Positions 53,989 through 64,000 of a stretch of 64,000 nt of DNA are shown piece by piece. Source of the DNA: Corbicula japonica (Eukaryota > Mollusca > Bivalvia > Venerida > Cyrenidae); contig JAZAYU010000112.1 of the NCBI GenBank assembly GCA_038501625.1, forward strand, positions 1,973,084 through 2,037,083, given 5' to 3'. Every line of letters starts with the position of its first letter. Within the stretch, counting starts at the first letter, position 1. The position numbers and the translations under genes are program-made. The notes under the pieces are model-generated. The model saw only the letters and a program-made list of their open reading frames with translations. It was not told the origin of the DNA and did no database searches.

Positions 53989-56680
53989 TATTATTATTAT
54001 AGTATCCAAGTACTTGGTATTCTTCATATACGTTAACAGTTTGATATTCTTCACATGTCAATTATTGTGTTTCTTTAGATGTGTAAAAACTTGTTGTTTT
54101 TTTTCAAATATAAAATACTTGTTATTCATCACTTGTGTAAATACTTGTAATTGTTAAAATGTGTAAATTCTTGTAACACTTAAAATATCTAAAAACCTGT
54201 TATTTTTCACATAAGTTTACTTGTAATTCTTCAAGTGTGTAAATACTTCTTAAAATATTTAATTCTTGACATGTGTAAATACTTGCTGTTCTTTACATAT
54301 GTAATGCTTGTAGTCCTTCACATGTATAAATACTTGTTATTCTTTAGATATGTCAATATGTGTCATTCTTTACGTATGTAAAAACTTTTTATTCTTTAAA
54401 TGGGCAAATACTTGAGGTATTCTGCACATATGTAAACAATTTTTTTTTCACATATGTAAATACGTGTGTTTCGCATGTGTTATTCTTCTCTTCAGCAACT
54501 GGAAGACAGTAAATCAAGAAACAACGCTTTTCTGGACTTCCTTGACACACACAGCGGTGATGTGGAGGTTTACAAGAATCTTATCATGTGCCTACACAGC
54601 TCAGGTCAAGTCAATGTAGCCACCTTACTGATAGACGTCGGCGAGGAGCTGCGGATCATAAATCAATGTAAGATCTTCATAGTATTGCAGGGTTGGGTGC
54701 AAGATTTCCAGAAAGTGGGTTCATTTGGGAGATTCTTTGGGTAGTTACGTGATAATTTTCAACTTTCTTGCCAAAATCCCCATGAAAATTACATATTTCT
54801 TCCAAAAAGGGGAGTCCAGACAACCTACTACAACCGCTCTTGATCCGCCACTTGTATTGCCCGACCCACCAGAATAAAAAATTAAAAAGGAAAATAAGAA
54901 AAGACTAGGTTCAACATGAGTCAAACTTGTTATCCCATTTTGTGTTTTTTTCAACCATTGTAAATGATAAACGCAAAAATTACGCTATTAAAGATGGTAT
55001 AGTGAACCCTTCCTATTAAGACCTCTGAGACAGGAGAAAAGTGGTCTTAATTTACGGTAGAAACTAGCACAAAACTGTTGAAAACGGGAATTGAAACAAT
55101 GGTCTTATTGTCAGGGTAGTCTTAATTTTGGGTTGGTGTTTATGAGAGGTTTTGCTGTAATCACATTGACCAATATTTTCATCAGTGACACATTTACCTA
55201 TTTTATACGTAGATACGACTTTACTATCTTGGATGTATTTACAATCATCATATTGTTTAACAAAACCGTCATATTTCCAGCCTCTTACCCTTACTTGAAT
55301 AGTTTGTTTACTCTGTGTAAATGAAATGTTTGCATTACAGTGCAGGTAAGACTGGACAACCAACTGAAGAAGGTCGACACCTTTCTCGCAACAGAAGAAC
55401 GGAGAGCTGGTGTGTTCCTAACCGAAACTCAGACGGGAGAGGAACACACATCCCCTGCTCTTACGGAGAAAGACGTGCTGTCAAACGTCCACGAGAGTCT
55501 CGAGAGATCTCGGCAACAGCTCGCGAGATGTGAAGCGGTCATTCAGAAGCTTCACCAAGACTGCGAAGCCGTTGCGCAACAGAACGCAGACATTGTCGAA
55601 CACACAAAAGAATGTGACGCCAAAATAAAAGCAGTGCTTTCGTTCGGACGTCATTCTGCGAAACAAAGATCTGTGCCAAAGAAAATACACGATTTGTTTG
55701 GGAATCTGATGGATGATATAGAAAAACTTGTTAATACTAGGCGAAAAGTGCTAGATAAAGAGACCGAAGGTAGAAGACATTCTACGAGAATTATCAGGCA
55801 GTGTAGAAACTGGATTGAGAGTAGAACGTTAGATCTCAACAAGTTAAACCATCTACGCGGACCAGATTCTGTTAGAAGTTCAGATACTAACAATGAAGGC
55901 GTGGTAAACGTCAGTGTTCAAAAGCAAGCATCGCAGGCGAATGAAAACGCCATTTCGTCTATTCTTGATTCGTTGCAGCAGTTAGAACAAGAATTGCAAC
56001 AATATGTGCACCAAGAAATTATTTTGTCGGAAAAATACCGCCAAGAAATGAGGCGCAAACAGTTGCAAAGAAAAGTGCATCGATTAAACATGCAAGGCTT
56101 TGTCGAAATTGAATCTGCATTGCGTAGCCTCGAGAAAAATCCGGACCAGCTGAAGGAAAATTTAGAACAAATAAAAGTATGCATAAGCCAGTTCAACCAA
56201 GAGTATAGTGAGTGTATTAATTATTTAAATAAAATAGATCCTGTCTCATCTATAAAACACGAAGACGATGACACTTCACCAACTACTGGCAGAAAAGCAA
56301 AAGCAAAGCAGTGGCCCAATAACTTCAAACGATCAAATAATACTGGTGGAAATTCTAAACAGCACCTGGACACCAATCTAGAAGTGAAAGGAAAGTATGT
56401 TCATAATGAGTTACTGGATAGATTAAAGTCCGTGGGAGAAAAGAACGAAGAGCTAAAAAGTGAAGTAAACAATATCAGCGTTAAATTTCGTATTGAAATA
56501 TCAAAACAGAAGAGAGAAATGGATCTTTTATTACAAAAGAAGGACGATACGATTATGAGGCTTCAGATGGATGTTAAAGAAATAACAGCTGAAAAAGACA
56601 AGTACAAAAAACTGTATAATGATACCAAGATTGGGTACCAGAAGAATTCCGAAAACTTGACTCCGACAACTATGAAATAA
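51257..56680 (+). CDS. CARD plus coiled-coil protein, copy B (three exons, 547 aa)
   Basis: Exons 51257-51388, 54496-54667 and 55341-56680 have the same lengths (132, 172, 1340 bp) and phases as copy A and again give 547 intact codons. Domain layout is the same: CARD over exons 1-2, coiled coil in exon 3. In copy B an ATG nine bases upstream (51248) would add MLE; the conserved ATG at 51257 is preferred because copy A lacks the upstream one. In exon 3, 16 residues differ from copy A, all substitutions, with a cluster between residues 340 and 430 of the protein (for example KNEDG/KHEDD, SNITGG/SNNTGG). Intron 1 is 3.1 kb here against 1.17 kb in copy A because of an extra ~2.1 kb block. The family is not recognised beyond the CARD. 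Confidence 0.8.
51835..53940. other. ~2.1 kb block present only in CARD intron 1 of copy B
   Basis: Copy A passes directly from TTCATTTAATG into the ATT run; copy B inserts this block at that point. It includes two similar phrases, GCCCGGCTTTAAATAGA and GACCGGCTTTATATATAGA, a CCCCATCC-rich stretch at 52490 and inverted AGGAGTGTAGT words near 52912 and 53024. No protein domain or clear terminal repeats; the 95-codon frame at 53203 is not recognised as a gene. Confidence 0.6.
53938..54480. repeat. (ATT)n microsatellite and ~25-bp minisatellite (copy B)
   Basis: Counterpart of 9552-10180. TTATTCTTCACATGTGTAAA-type units reach the acceptor of exon 2 at 54496. Confidence 0.8.
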
Positions 56681-56956
56681 TGATTACTCCAAATTCACTT
56701 GGCTAATTATATAGGATATAAAGGATATAGTTTATTAAAAAAAAAGTAAATTAAAAAAAAACGTTTATTGTTGTGTATAATTAAACAATCCTCTATTCAG
56801 TGGAGGCGGGTTGTTCGGAATTCCGACCGCTGGTTAAACCAATCAGGTTAAGGTTGGGTGGGGGTAAATTTTAACTGTTGAATTCATTAATATTCTTGGG
56901 GTACTACTTGATATGGATTTCTTGGGCTGATCGATCCAAGAATATCAGACCTACAT

Positions 56957-57236
56957 TTAACCCTTAGCTCCATATATACACCTTTTTACACGTGTGCGAC
57001 CAGTGCAGATCCTGATCATACGGCACGGATGTATCATTACATCTTGGTATCAACATCCGTGCCATCTGATCAGGATCTGCACTGGTCGCTTATTTGTCAG
57101 AAATAACCGAATAAATCAAAAGGCGAACAGTGCACATCCTGATCAGACTGCACGGATGTTCCGGCTGATCTGGATCTACACTGTTCGCCCACGCTCACGC
57201 CATAAAGACTTATATATGGAGGAAATGGTAAAATAT
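56957..57236. mobile_element. GATCAG-type MITE downstream of CARD gene copy B
   Basis: TTTAACCCTTAGCTCCATAT to ATGGAGGAAATGGTAAA. A central duplication of the GATCCTGATCA arm makes it longer than other copies. Not present after copy A. Confidence 0.8.
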
Positions 57237-57769
57237 AAACATAAACTTAAGCGTATATAAGAAAATTGAAAGCAACGAATTTGGAACCAATTAAAATGTC
57301 GTTTCTTTGAAAAACACCACATTTCTTGCCCACGAGTGTACGTGTAAGTGTATTCACAGTAAACGAAAGTTTATTTGGGGCTGATAAGTTCCAGATCAAG
57401 TTATGGATTTTATGGTCCCAAATGAATCGATGTGTATTGTTATCCAGATTCAACAAAATGCTTCGCTGACTGAAAGGCAAATCGTGTTGACCCTTATGAG
57501 ACCTCTCGTCTGCGCAACCAAGCGGGATCTACACTTGTCGCATAAGCCTCATTTTGTCATGGTTTGTCACAAATAAAAATATCAGTCTGAAAAATGAGCC
57601 AGGTATTAAAAACAAATTTTCAGCTTTTTAAAGCGTTATAAAATCAAACTAACACATACATTATAAGCTAAACTAAAATATCAACCGTGTCCAGTTAAGG
57701 GATAAACTGAGTATTATTTTAATTTATCAAAGCAAAACAAAACAAAACAAACAACGATGGTTCAGTGTA

Positions 57770-58130
57770 GACCATCTCAGCCTGCAGGTAAGGAGTTTCG
57801 CCCTCTAAGCATCAAGGTGTCTGACCCTCGGTCATTAGATAAAGTGTCTAACCTTCTCAACATAAGAACAAGGAGTATGACCCTCTCAGCCTGAAGATAT
57901 GGGGTATTGCTCTCTCTACCTCATGGTATGGTTTCCCTCTTAGTCTCAAGATAAGGAGCATAACCTTTTCAGCCTCTACATCTTATAGAAAGAGTACGAA
58001 CCCTTCCGTATCGAGATAAACCCTCACAATTCCAAGATAAACTGGTATGACCATCGCGGCTATAAGGCCCTCTGTCGGCTAATTAAGGATTACCACACGC
58101 TCGCCTCAAAAATGAGTATGACGCTCTCAA
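57770..58130. repeat. Degenerate repeats (GAGTATGACCCTCTCAGCCT type)
   Basis: About nine imperfect ~35-40-bp units, more than in copy A (14290-14485). Homology with copy A fades at its right edge. Confidence 0.6.
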
Positions 58131-58319
58131 AAGACCAAAATACAATTCCTCCCAAAACAACATCTTTCTGTTATTTAGATATTAGCAATGAAGGGAAAAA
58201 TGAGAAAATAACTTGCACGGGCGTGCCCTACACCCTTCCCAGAATAGTTTACTTTTAGTTATTGTTTATTGTGATTCGCAGACATAAACTTTATTTTCAG
58301 ACTTACTTGTAACACGTGA

Positions 58320-58900
58320 GTGAAAAATGTGGGTATAGAAGTATATGGTATTCTAAGTTGCCGCCCACTACCCCGAAACTGCTTCATACCCGTAAGCTAC
58401 ATTCTCGCTAATGATATATTTGTTTCGGCTGTTAGAAGACTCATTGTCTATGCAGACTGGTATGAGTCTACACTAGTCTACATTTACGAAACGCGCGAAA
58501 AATTCGGCTAAAATGCCAAGTTTTAAATTTTATGAGGAGAGTTTTGACTGGATATCAGGCGATTTGATTATATGCAGGCTTCTGAGGGTCTACAGTAGGT
58601 CTACATGTCTGTAATTCTGTGTAATATGATATAAAAACGCGTTTAAAGAAGCAAGTAGGGAGTTGCCGTTCTTTCATATGAACATATAAGAAACACTTTA
58701 TTTCGTTACGGTATAAGCGCAACAACTCGTACATTTTCAAATGAAATTTTATTTTTCCGCTTTTTATGGCAACAATTATATAAGGAAATTTGATAACAAA
58801 AATTGGCATTTTGCCTCGTTGGTGCAGTGGTTAGTGTGCTGGTCGTGTATGCCAAGGGTCCGGGGTTTGATCCTATCGAATGTTTTTAATTAGTTTTTTT
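58320..58900 (+). repeat. Complex repeat unit 1 with tRNA-Thr-like 3' part
   Basis: Shares with units 2 and 3 the order ATTCTCGCTAATGATAT..., GGTCTACA.TAGGTCTACAT, GTTCTTTCATATGAACATAT, TTTCGTTACGGTATAAGCG and the tRNA-like GCCTCGTTGGTGCAGTGG ending GGGTTTGATCC (58813-58880). The anticodon-arm loop CGTGTAT would give TGT (Thr); the acceptor and T stems do not pair, so it is not a functional tRNA. Confidence 0.65.
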
Positions 58901-59239
58901 AAGTTACATAACATACCTAGCCAGGCTCTTTGTCATTTTAAATGATTATTGAAGCCTTCGGTTGTTTCAATAAATATGTATTTCTTTTTACATAAACAAT
59001 GTACGTGTTTTACTGCGAGTTGGAAGGTGTTTGAAGCCGGTGAAAAGTCGGTAACATTTAGCTTGGTATCTTGTTGCTGCAGCTGAGATGAAGCCATAAC
59101 ATCACAGCATTTTCATGCTAGATTTTGAACACTTATATCTATGATCTCTGAAGATACGCAGAAGGGTAATAAATAAAACCATGTTTTACAATCGGATATA
59201 TATTATATAATATACCTTAATGGCGCCAAATTAAAATTT

Positions 59240-59335
59240 CATTTCAAAGTGTACGAGTTATTTCGTTTATACTATTAAGAATTATTGATTTTCTTTTATG
59301 TTCATATGAAAGAACGGTAACTCGCTAGCAACAAG
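59240..59335 (-). repeat. Inverted fragment of the complex repeat unit
   Basis: GTTCATATGAAAGAACGGTA and ACGAGTTATTTCGTTTATAC are the reverse complement of blocks in units 1-3, placed between units 1 and 2. 58901-59240 and 59336-59520 show nothing else. Confidence 0.6.
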
Positions 59336-59519
59336 GGCTCTGGATGAAATTTGTGTTATTCAACGGACAAATTTCATCGTTTTGTAATGCGTGTAGTATT
59401 CCAGGGTGGCAATTCTTTGGATATATGCAACTCTAAACGTAAAGTTCAAGACTAAATCGTAAATTGAAATCTATCGCGAAATTTTAAGTAAAATGACATT
59501 ACATCGAACATAAACAGTT

Positions 59520-60030
59520 TCTTTTATTCTCGCTAAAAAGAGCATTTCTGCTATGAACAGACTCATTGGATCTGCACACTGGTATGGGTCTACACTAGTT
59601 ATGCAAGGAAGCGAAAATTTTAGCTATTAACAATAAGGTTTGCTTATAAGCGGATAGATTTGACACTTAGAATCAGGAGACTTCGTTTATGTGCAATCTG
59701 TTAAGGGTCTACAGTGGGTCTACATAATTGTAAGCCTTCAAAATTCCATATAAAAATGAGTCAAGTCATTTAGAAGACGAAAATAGTGAGTTACCGTTCT
59801 TTCGTATGAACATACTAGTATAAGAAACACTTTATTTCGTCACGGTATAAGCGAAACTACTCGTACATTTTAAATAAAATTTCATTTTCCTGCTTTTTTA
59901 TGGCAACAACTATATAAGGGAAATTGATAACAGTAACTGGCATTTTGCCTCGTTGGCACTATGATAAATATGCTGGCCTTGTATGGGCAGGGTCCCGTGT
60001 TCGATCCCTATCGAATTACTTTTAAAATTA
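59520..60030 (+). repeat. Complex repeat unit 2 with tRNA-Thr-like 3' part
   Basis: Same block order as unit 1. The tRNA-like part at 59946-60018 has a decayed A box (GTTGGCACTATGATAAATA) but a good B box (GTGTTCGATCCC). Confidence 0.65.
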
Positions 60031-60149
60031 GGCTGTTTTTTTTTTTAATTTATACGCATACTTTACAGGTTTTTTTTTTTCAAGACTAAATCGTTGCTTT
60101 AATTCTATTGCGATTTCTTATTGAATTTGCCGTCAAATTATATCAATCA

Positions 60150-60660
60150 GAAAAAAGTCTTTTATTCAGTGCCTACATTCTCGCTAATATAAGAGTTGTG
60201 TCGACTATGCACGGACTCATTGAATGCGCGGATTGCATAGTTCTACACTGGTCTACATTTATGCAAGGCGCAAAATCTCAACAAAAACACCAAGGTTTTC
60301 ATTTAAAAAAGAAAAGTTTTGACACTGTATATCAGCGGACTTCTAATATGTGCTGGCTGTTGATGGTCGACAGTGGGTCTACATCTCTTAAGGCCTAAGT
60401 CGTCAAAATTTCATGTCAAAATGAGAGTATCAAACGTTTTTAATACGAAAGCAGTGAGTTATAGTTCTTTCATATGAATATATAAGAAAAATAATTTTTC
60501 GTTACGGTATAAGAAAACAAACTCTAACATCATATAAGGGAAATAGATATCAATAACTGTCATTTTGCCTCGTTGGTGCAGTGGTAAGTTTGCTGGCCTT
60601 GTATGGACAGGGTCCCGGGTTCGATCCATATCGAAAATACTTTCGAAATAGGTTTTTTAG
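60150..60660 (+). repeat. Complex repeat unit 3 with tRNA-Thr-like 3' part
   Basis: The best-preserved tRNA-like part of the three (60566-60638): GTTGGTGCAGTGGTAAG, loop CTTGTAT, GGGTTCGATCC. 60661-61110 contains no recognised feature. Confidence 0.65.
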
Positions 60661-61114
60661 AGCTATCTTACTCATTTTACTGATCTGGCTATTTATCATG
60701 TGTATCTTAGATCGTCGTAACCAGTCAAAAACTCATATTATAAGGAGGCTTCATATGAACACATAAAACGTGTATTTAGTGAAGATATAAGTGGATAAAC
60801 TCTTATAGATAGCATTATTTGAAATGATTTTTTTTCCATTTTTATGCATTTTGAAAAAAAACACACAATTATTGAAAGGAAACATATTTATTACCAGAGC
60901 ATTATATTATTACCTGGCGTAAGACCGAAATTAAACTTGTTTTAAGACGAATATTTCAAAGAAATCTGCCTGGTTTAGGTATCGTTTTGATAAACATTTT
61001 TAAAATAACCATAATTATGTGTTTAAAGTTTAAACTTTAAACCTATGTGAAGAGCTAAAATAATATTTGTCCTGAGAAATTCGAGACATAATTTCACCGG
61101 AAATTTGCAACACG

Positions 61115-61175
61115 AGACTCTCGCTAGGACTTGAACCTAGAACTCCTACCACCGAGGTGGCCAGGTGTGTTTCTT
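61115..61175 (-). repeat. tRNA-like 3' half, minus strand
   Basis: On the minus strand it reads CACCTCGGTGGTAGGAG, then TAGGTTCAAGTCCTA, a good T arm and B box. No full acceptor stem. Pseudogene or SINE fragment. Confidence 0.4.
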
Positions 61176-61265
61176 TACAAAACGAGAAGTAATCTACTTG
61201 CAGAATAATCCAGGGAAATTATCGCGATAACTTAAAGCTGCCTATTCACAGTTCAGTTTAGTTAT

Positions 61266-61547
61266 TGTTTGTTTGTTTGTTTGGGATTTAACGCTTGGTT
61301 TCAACACCTTTCTGGTTATATCCCGGCGGTCAGTCCACCTAACCGGTGTTCCTGGGTCTCTAACCAGTACTAACCAATTTCTCCGCAAGCGACTGACTGC
61401 TTCCTCACTTGAATCAGAGGTGAGGGACAATCGCAATTTCCGAGTTCAATTGTCACGGAGAAATTTTTCCCGTCTCGGCTGGGGATCGAACTCACGACCC
61501 CTGGATTGACAGTCCGATGCTCTATCCACTGAGCTAGCCGGGCGGGC
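61266..61547 (-). mobile_element. tRNA-derived SINE, minus strand, 13-bp target duplication
   Basis: Reverse-oriented copy of 44190-44481: the tail (TTTG)n comes first and the tRNA-like head last (GGGGATCGAACTCACGACCC, CCACTGAGCTAGCCGGGCG). It is flanked by TCAGTTTAGTTAT at 61253-61265 and 61548-61560. The short frames on both strands are SINE sequence. Confidence 0.93.
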
Positions 61548-62035
61548 TCAGTTTAGTTATACTTCAGTGTTTCAATTGTGGTTAATACTAACATTAATTT
61601 TTCGGCGTTAGCTGTCTAAGCTCACTTTTGACCTAGTTTTTCGACCAATGAAATATTGTAAATAAAACTTATTATGCAGCGGGAAAATCAAATAGATTAT
61701 TTTGATTGGTTATAAGTGGGTCTCGTTAATGATTACCGTAACGATTTTTATATTGTGTGTTAGTATTTACATGGCACTTATATGATCGGGCATTTTCGTT
61801 TTTAAAAGCGATAATTGTATTGGAGAAAAAGATATTTACAGTATAAATAACCAGTTAAGTCAATTGATGGCTTAAATAGGATTTTATATGGAATATTCAT
61901 GGGTGTCAGGTAAACACTCGAGTACAATACACAGTGTAAAACGACAGAGAAGTGCAGATATTTCTGGTTTTTACTGGTTCCTTTCTAGTTCCTTGGATAC
62001 TGATTGTTAATTTCAAGTCTAGTCATTCAAATCGC

Positions 62036-62105
62036 CTTGGTGTAGTGGTTATCACACTCGCCTCTCAAGCGTATGCCCCGGGTTCAATACTCGGGAGGGA
62101 CACTT
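62036..62105 (+). repeat. tRNA-Glu-like sequence (probable pseudogene)
   Basis: GCCTTGGTGTAGTGGTTATC (D arm), loop CTCTCAA (anticodon CTC, Glu) and a pairing T arm CCGGGTTCAATACTCGG. The acceptor stem does not pair and the anticodon stem has only three pairs, so it is scored as a pseudogene or SINE head, not a working tRNA. Confidence 0.5.
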
Positions 62106-63206
62106 TTTATAAGTTAATTTACGTAAAAGTTGGTAGATTTCGCTCTTGTAACAAGTTGTTATTTTTTTCATTTATTGTATTTTAATTACATTTATTCGTC
62201 ATTAGTACTGACTCTACAAGAGGTATTTTATTGAAACTGAATAAATGTACAGTTAACATTAGACATTCTTCTTTAATCAACGTATTATCACCAGACGAAA
62301 TTTTTGCACGCTCTTTATTTCTTTCTTTCTTATATATAAAAATCTTTTCCATCAACGCCGTTTATCTTTTTTAAAAGATATTTCTTGTTTACTATAAAAT
62401 GAGTATAGATGACTGAAAAGGGGCAACTTTTGCAGAAAATAATTTAGATTTTAAGGTTGAATTTTATAACTATTTGCGGATGCGCACACAAATGCGCGCA
62501 CATAGACAGGAATGCCGAGAGGGAAAACCGACGGAATAACACAGAAAGTCCACGGTCGGCAAGCAATATTTTGTTCGGCAAGCAAGACAATATAAATTAA
62601 ATTTTCAAAACAAAAAAGAAACTGGTCCTTGATAAACCCAACCCTCACGAGTACACCCTTGTTTTCTTTAAAACGCATGTCAGGTGACTTAATTTATTCC
62701 ATTCTATTACAGTATGCAAAAATTCACCGTCAAAGTCATAGTCCGAAAAAAAACAACATATTCTATGTATAATTGAAAAAATGGCTATGTACCGCTCTAA
62801 ACACTATTCCACTTTGCGATACTGTTTTTCAAACAATTTTGAACGTTCTAAGAAACTAAGAAACAACGACACCCCCCCCCCCTCTCCCGACCCAAAAATG
62901 TTCTATTTCGTGGCCACGAGATGTAATTCAGAAAAAACGACGAAAAACAAAATGTTCTATGTCGTGTTTTTTTTTTCTTGAGTAAACTCTGCCTCATTAC
63001 GTCACCCTTGTTTAGTGTAATTACATATTTAAGCTAACAATACGTAAGTAAAGCTGATTAAGGATAAGTGTAGACAGTCACTTGATACTCTGTTGTCATA
63101 ACCAAAAAATGATCTGACTGCAGACGAGGGCGAATCAAAACATTTTCTGTGATCAATACGCAAAACAGAACATGGTGAATTTTTGAAAATATTTGCCAAT
63201 AAATAC
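62106..63206. other. No recognised feature
   Basis: AT-rich sequence with a C9-10 run near 62873 and short frames that resemble nothing known to me. The stretch 61561-62035 is equally featureless. Confidence 0.5.
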
Positions 63207-63391
63207 AGTTGAATCCGCCTTAGCAAGTTAGCAGCCACCATCATTCAGCAACTACTTGTCTTGAATAAACAGTTTGAATATGTCCTTCAATGACTATGTT
63301 CTTATTTTTACCTGTCTCAAACAGCCATCTGTATTAAGCATACACTTTCTGTCACTCCCTTTGGTGGCTGTTTAATACAGGTTTAACTGTA
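63207..63391. repeat. TTGAACC-type inverted-repeat element
   Basis: Left ACAGTTGAATCCGCCTTAGC, right AATACAGGTTTAACTGTATA. It has clearer ends than the copies at 4266-4446 and 47707-47885. 63392-64000 contains no recognised gene. Confidence 0.7.
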
Positions 63392-64000
63392 TACATGTAC
63401 TTCTCTGTCACGTGACTGTCTAGTTGTCGGTAACTGACAACTTTTTGTGTTAATTACAGTCATTATGATAATTTATATATCCAATGTAATGAATGTATCT
63501 GCATGCTTAACTGCACCGCAGCAAGCTTATGCGGGTCAATTTAATTCAAATCATATTAATTTTGATAATTACAATAACATCGGTAATATGTCACAAATCA
63601 TCTATTAGGGGTCAGCAAATTAATAAACCTATCTGTCAGTAGTCAACCTTTTCACAGGATCCTGCACACTTTAAAGTTCGCGATCAAATTAACAATTTAA
63701 TCATCGATCCCTTGTTCCTAAAGCGTTATATTCGTGCTGCTGAAAAAATATGGTTTATTTTGATAACCCGGGTAAAAATAGGAAAAGTTAGAACAATAAA
63801 GAAAAATAGTTAAACCAAAGAAAATCCCTAAAATTCTATTTGCAATTTTTCACAAAAACGAAGCAACACTAAACATGAACTAAAATCATCCTGGATGTAC
63901 GACTACTCTTGGACAATCCCAAATGGACGGTTGTGCAATATAAAGCCATAATCTAAGCACCAGACGCGGCGCCTTCGACTAGCCAAGAGCGCAGTGCAAT

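Larger units (their letters stand above)
44486..58130 (+). other. Second version of segment 1-14485
   Basis: Collinear homology runs from the first base of the window (equals 44486) through the Crumbs end, both minisatellites, the CARD gene and the repeats at 57770-58130. Crumbs exons are identical as read; the CARD protein differs at 16 of 547 positions. Segments differ by discrete insertions in either copy. It is a tandem duplication or an uncollapsed second haplotype. Confidence 0.9.

Noticed and set aside
58813..58880. Functional tRNA-Thr gene
   Set aside because: Acceptor and T stems do not pair and it is part of a repeated unit.

Overview
The window reads as nuclear DNA from a bivalve mollusc. 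Genes are split by long AT-rich introns with GT/AG junctions. tRNA-derived SINEs, short inverted-repeat elements and arrays rich in the AGGTCA hexamer fill the introns, and the gene content is a Crumbs-like receptor plus NACHT and CARD immune-type proteins. The species is not certain; a venerid-type clam is a guess. All recognised genes lie on the + strand.

Layout: (i) 795-1918, the last two coding exons of a Crumbs-like gene (copy A), then a repeat-rich 3' UTR. (ii) 2.6-8.8 kb, noncoding DNA with two large minisatellites. (iii) 8892-12197, a three-exon CARD plus coiled-coil gene (copy A). (iv) 12.2-18 kb, repeats, including a 1025 bp DNA transposon with perfect-looking ends. (v) 18022-23725, an NLR-like gene: CXorf38/HEPN-like N-terminus, 11-residue-repeat coiled coil, then NACHT. 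It is cut by (vi) a run of exactly 500 N (23726-24225). (vii) 24514-46325, a large Crumbs-like gene missing its 5' part (three laminin-G domains, about 21 visible EGF repeats, TM, short tail). Its introns are packed with mobile elements. (viii) 46.3-51.2 kb, the counterpart of region ii. (ix) 51257-56680, CARD plus coiled-coil gene copy B. (x) 56.7-64 kb, no recognised protein gene; tRNA-like repeat units, a minus-strand SINE and small inverted-repeat elements.

The central structural fact is that about 1-14.5 kb and 44.49-58.1 kb are two versions of the same segment. They differ by mobile-element insertions, minisatellite length and point changes. With the 500-N join in between, this could be a real tandem duplication or, at least as likely, two haplotypes of a very heterozygous genome placed in series. 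Read depth would decide.

Biologically the window links an epithelial polarity receptor (Crumbs) with what looks like an innate-immune neighbourhood: one HEPN-coiled coil-NACHT protein and one CARD-coiled coil protein. A functional link between these two is inference from proximity and domain type only.
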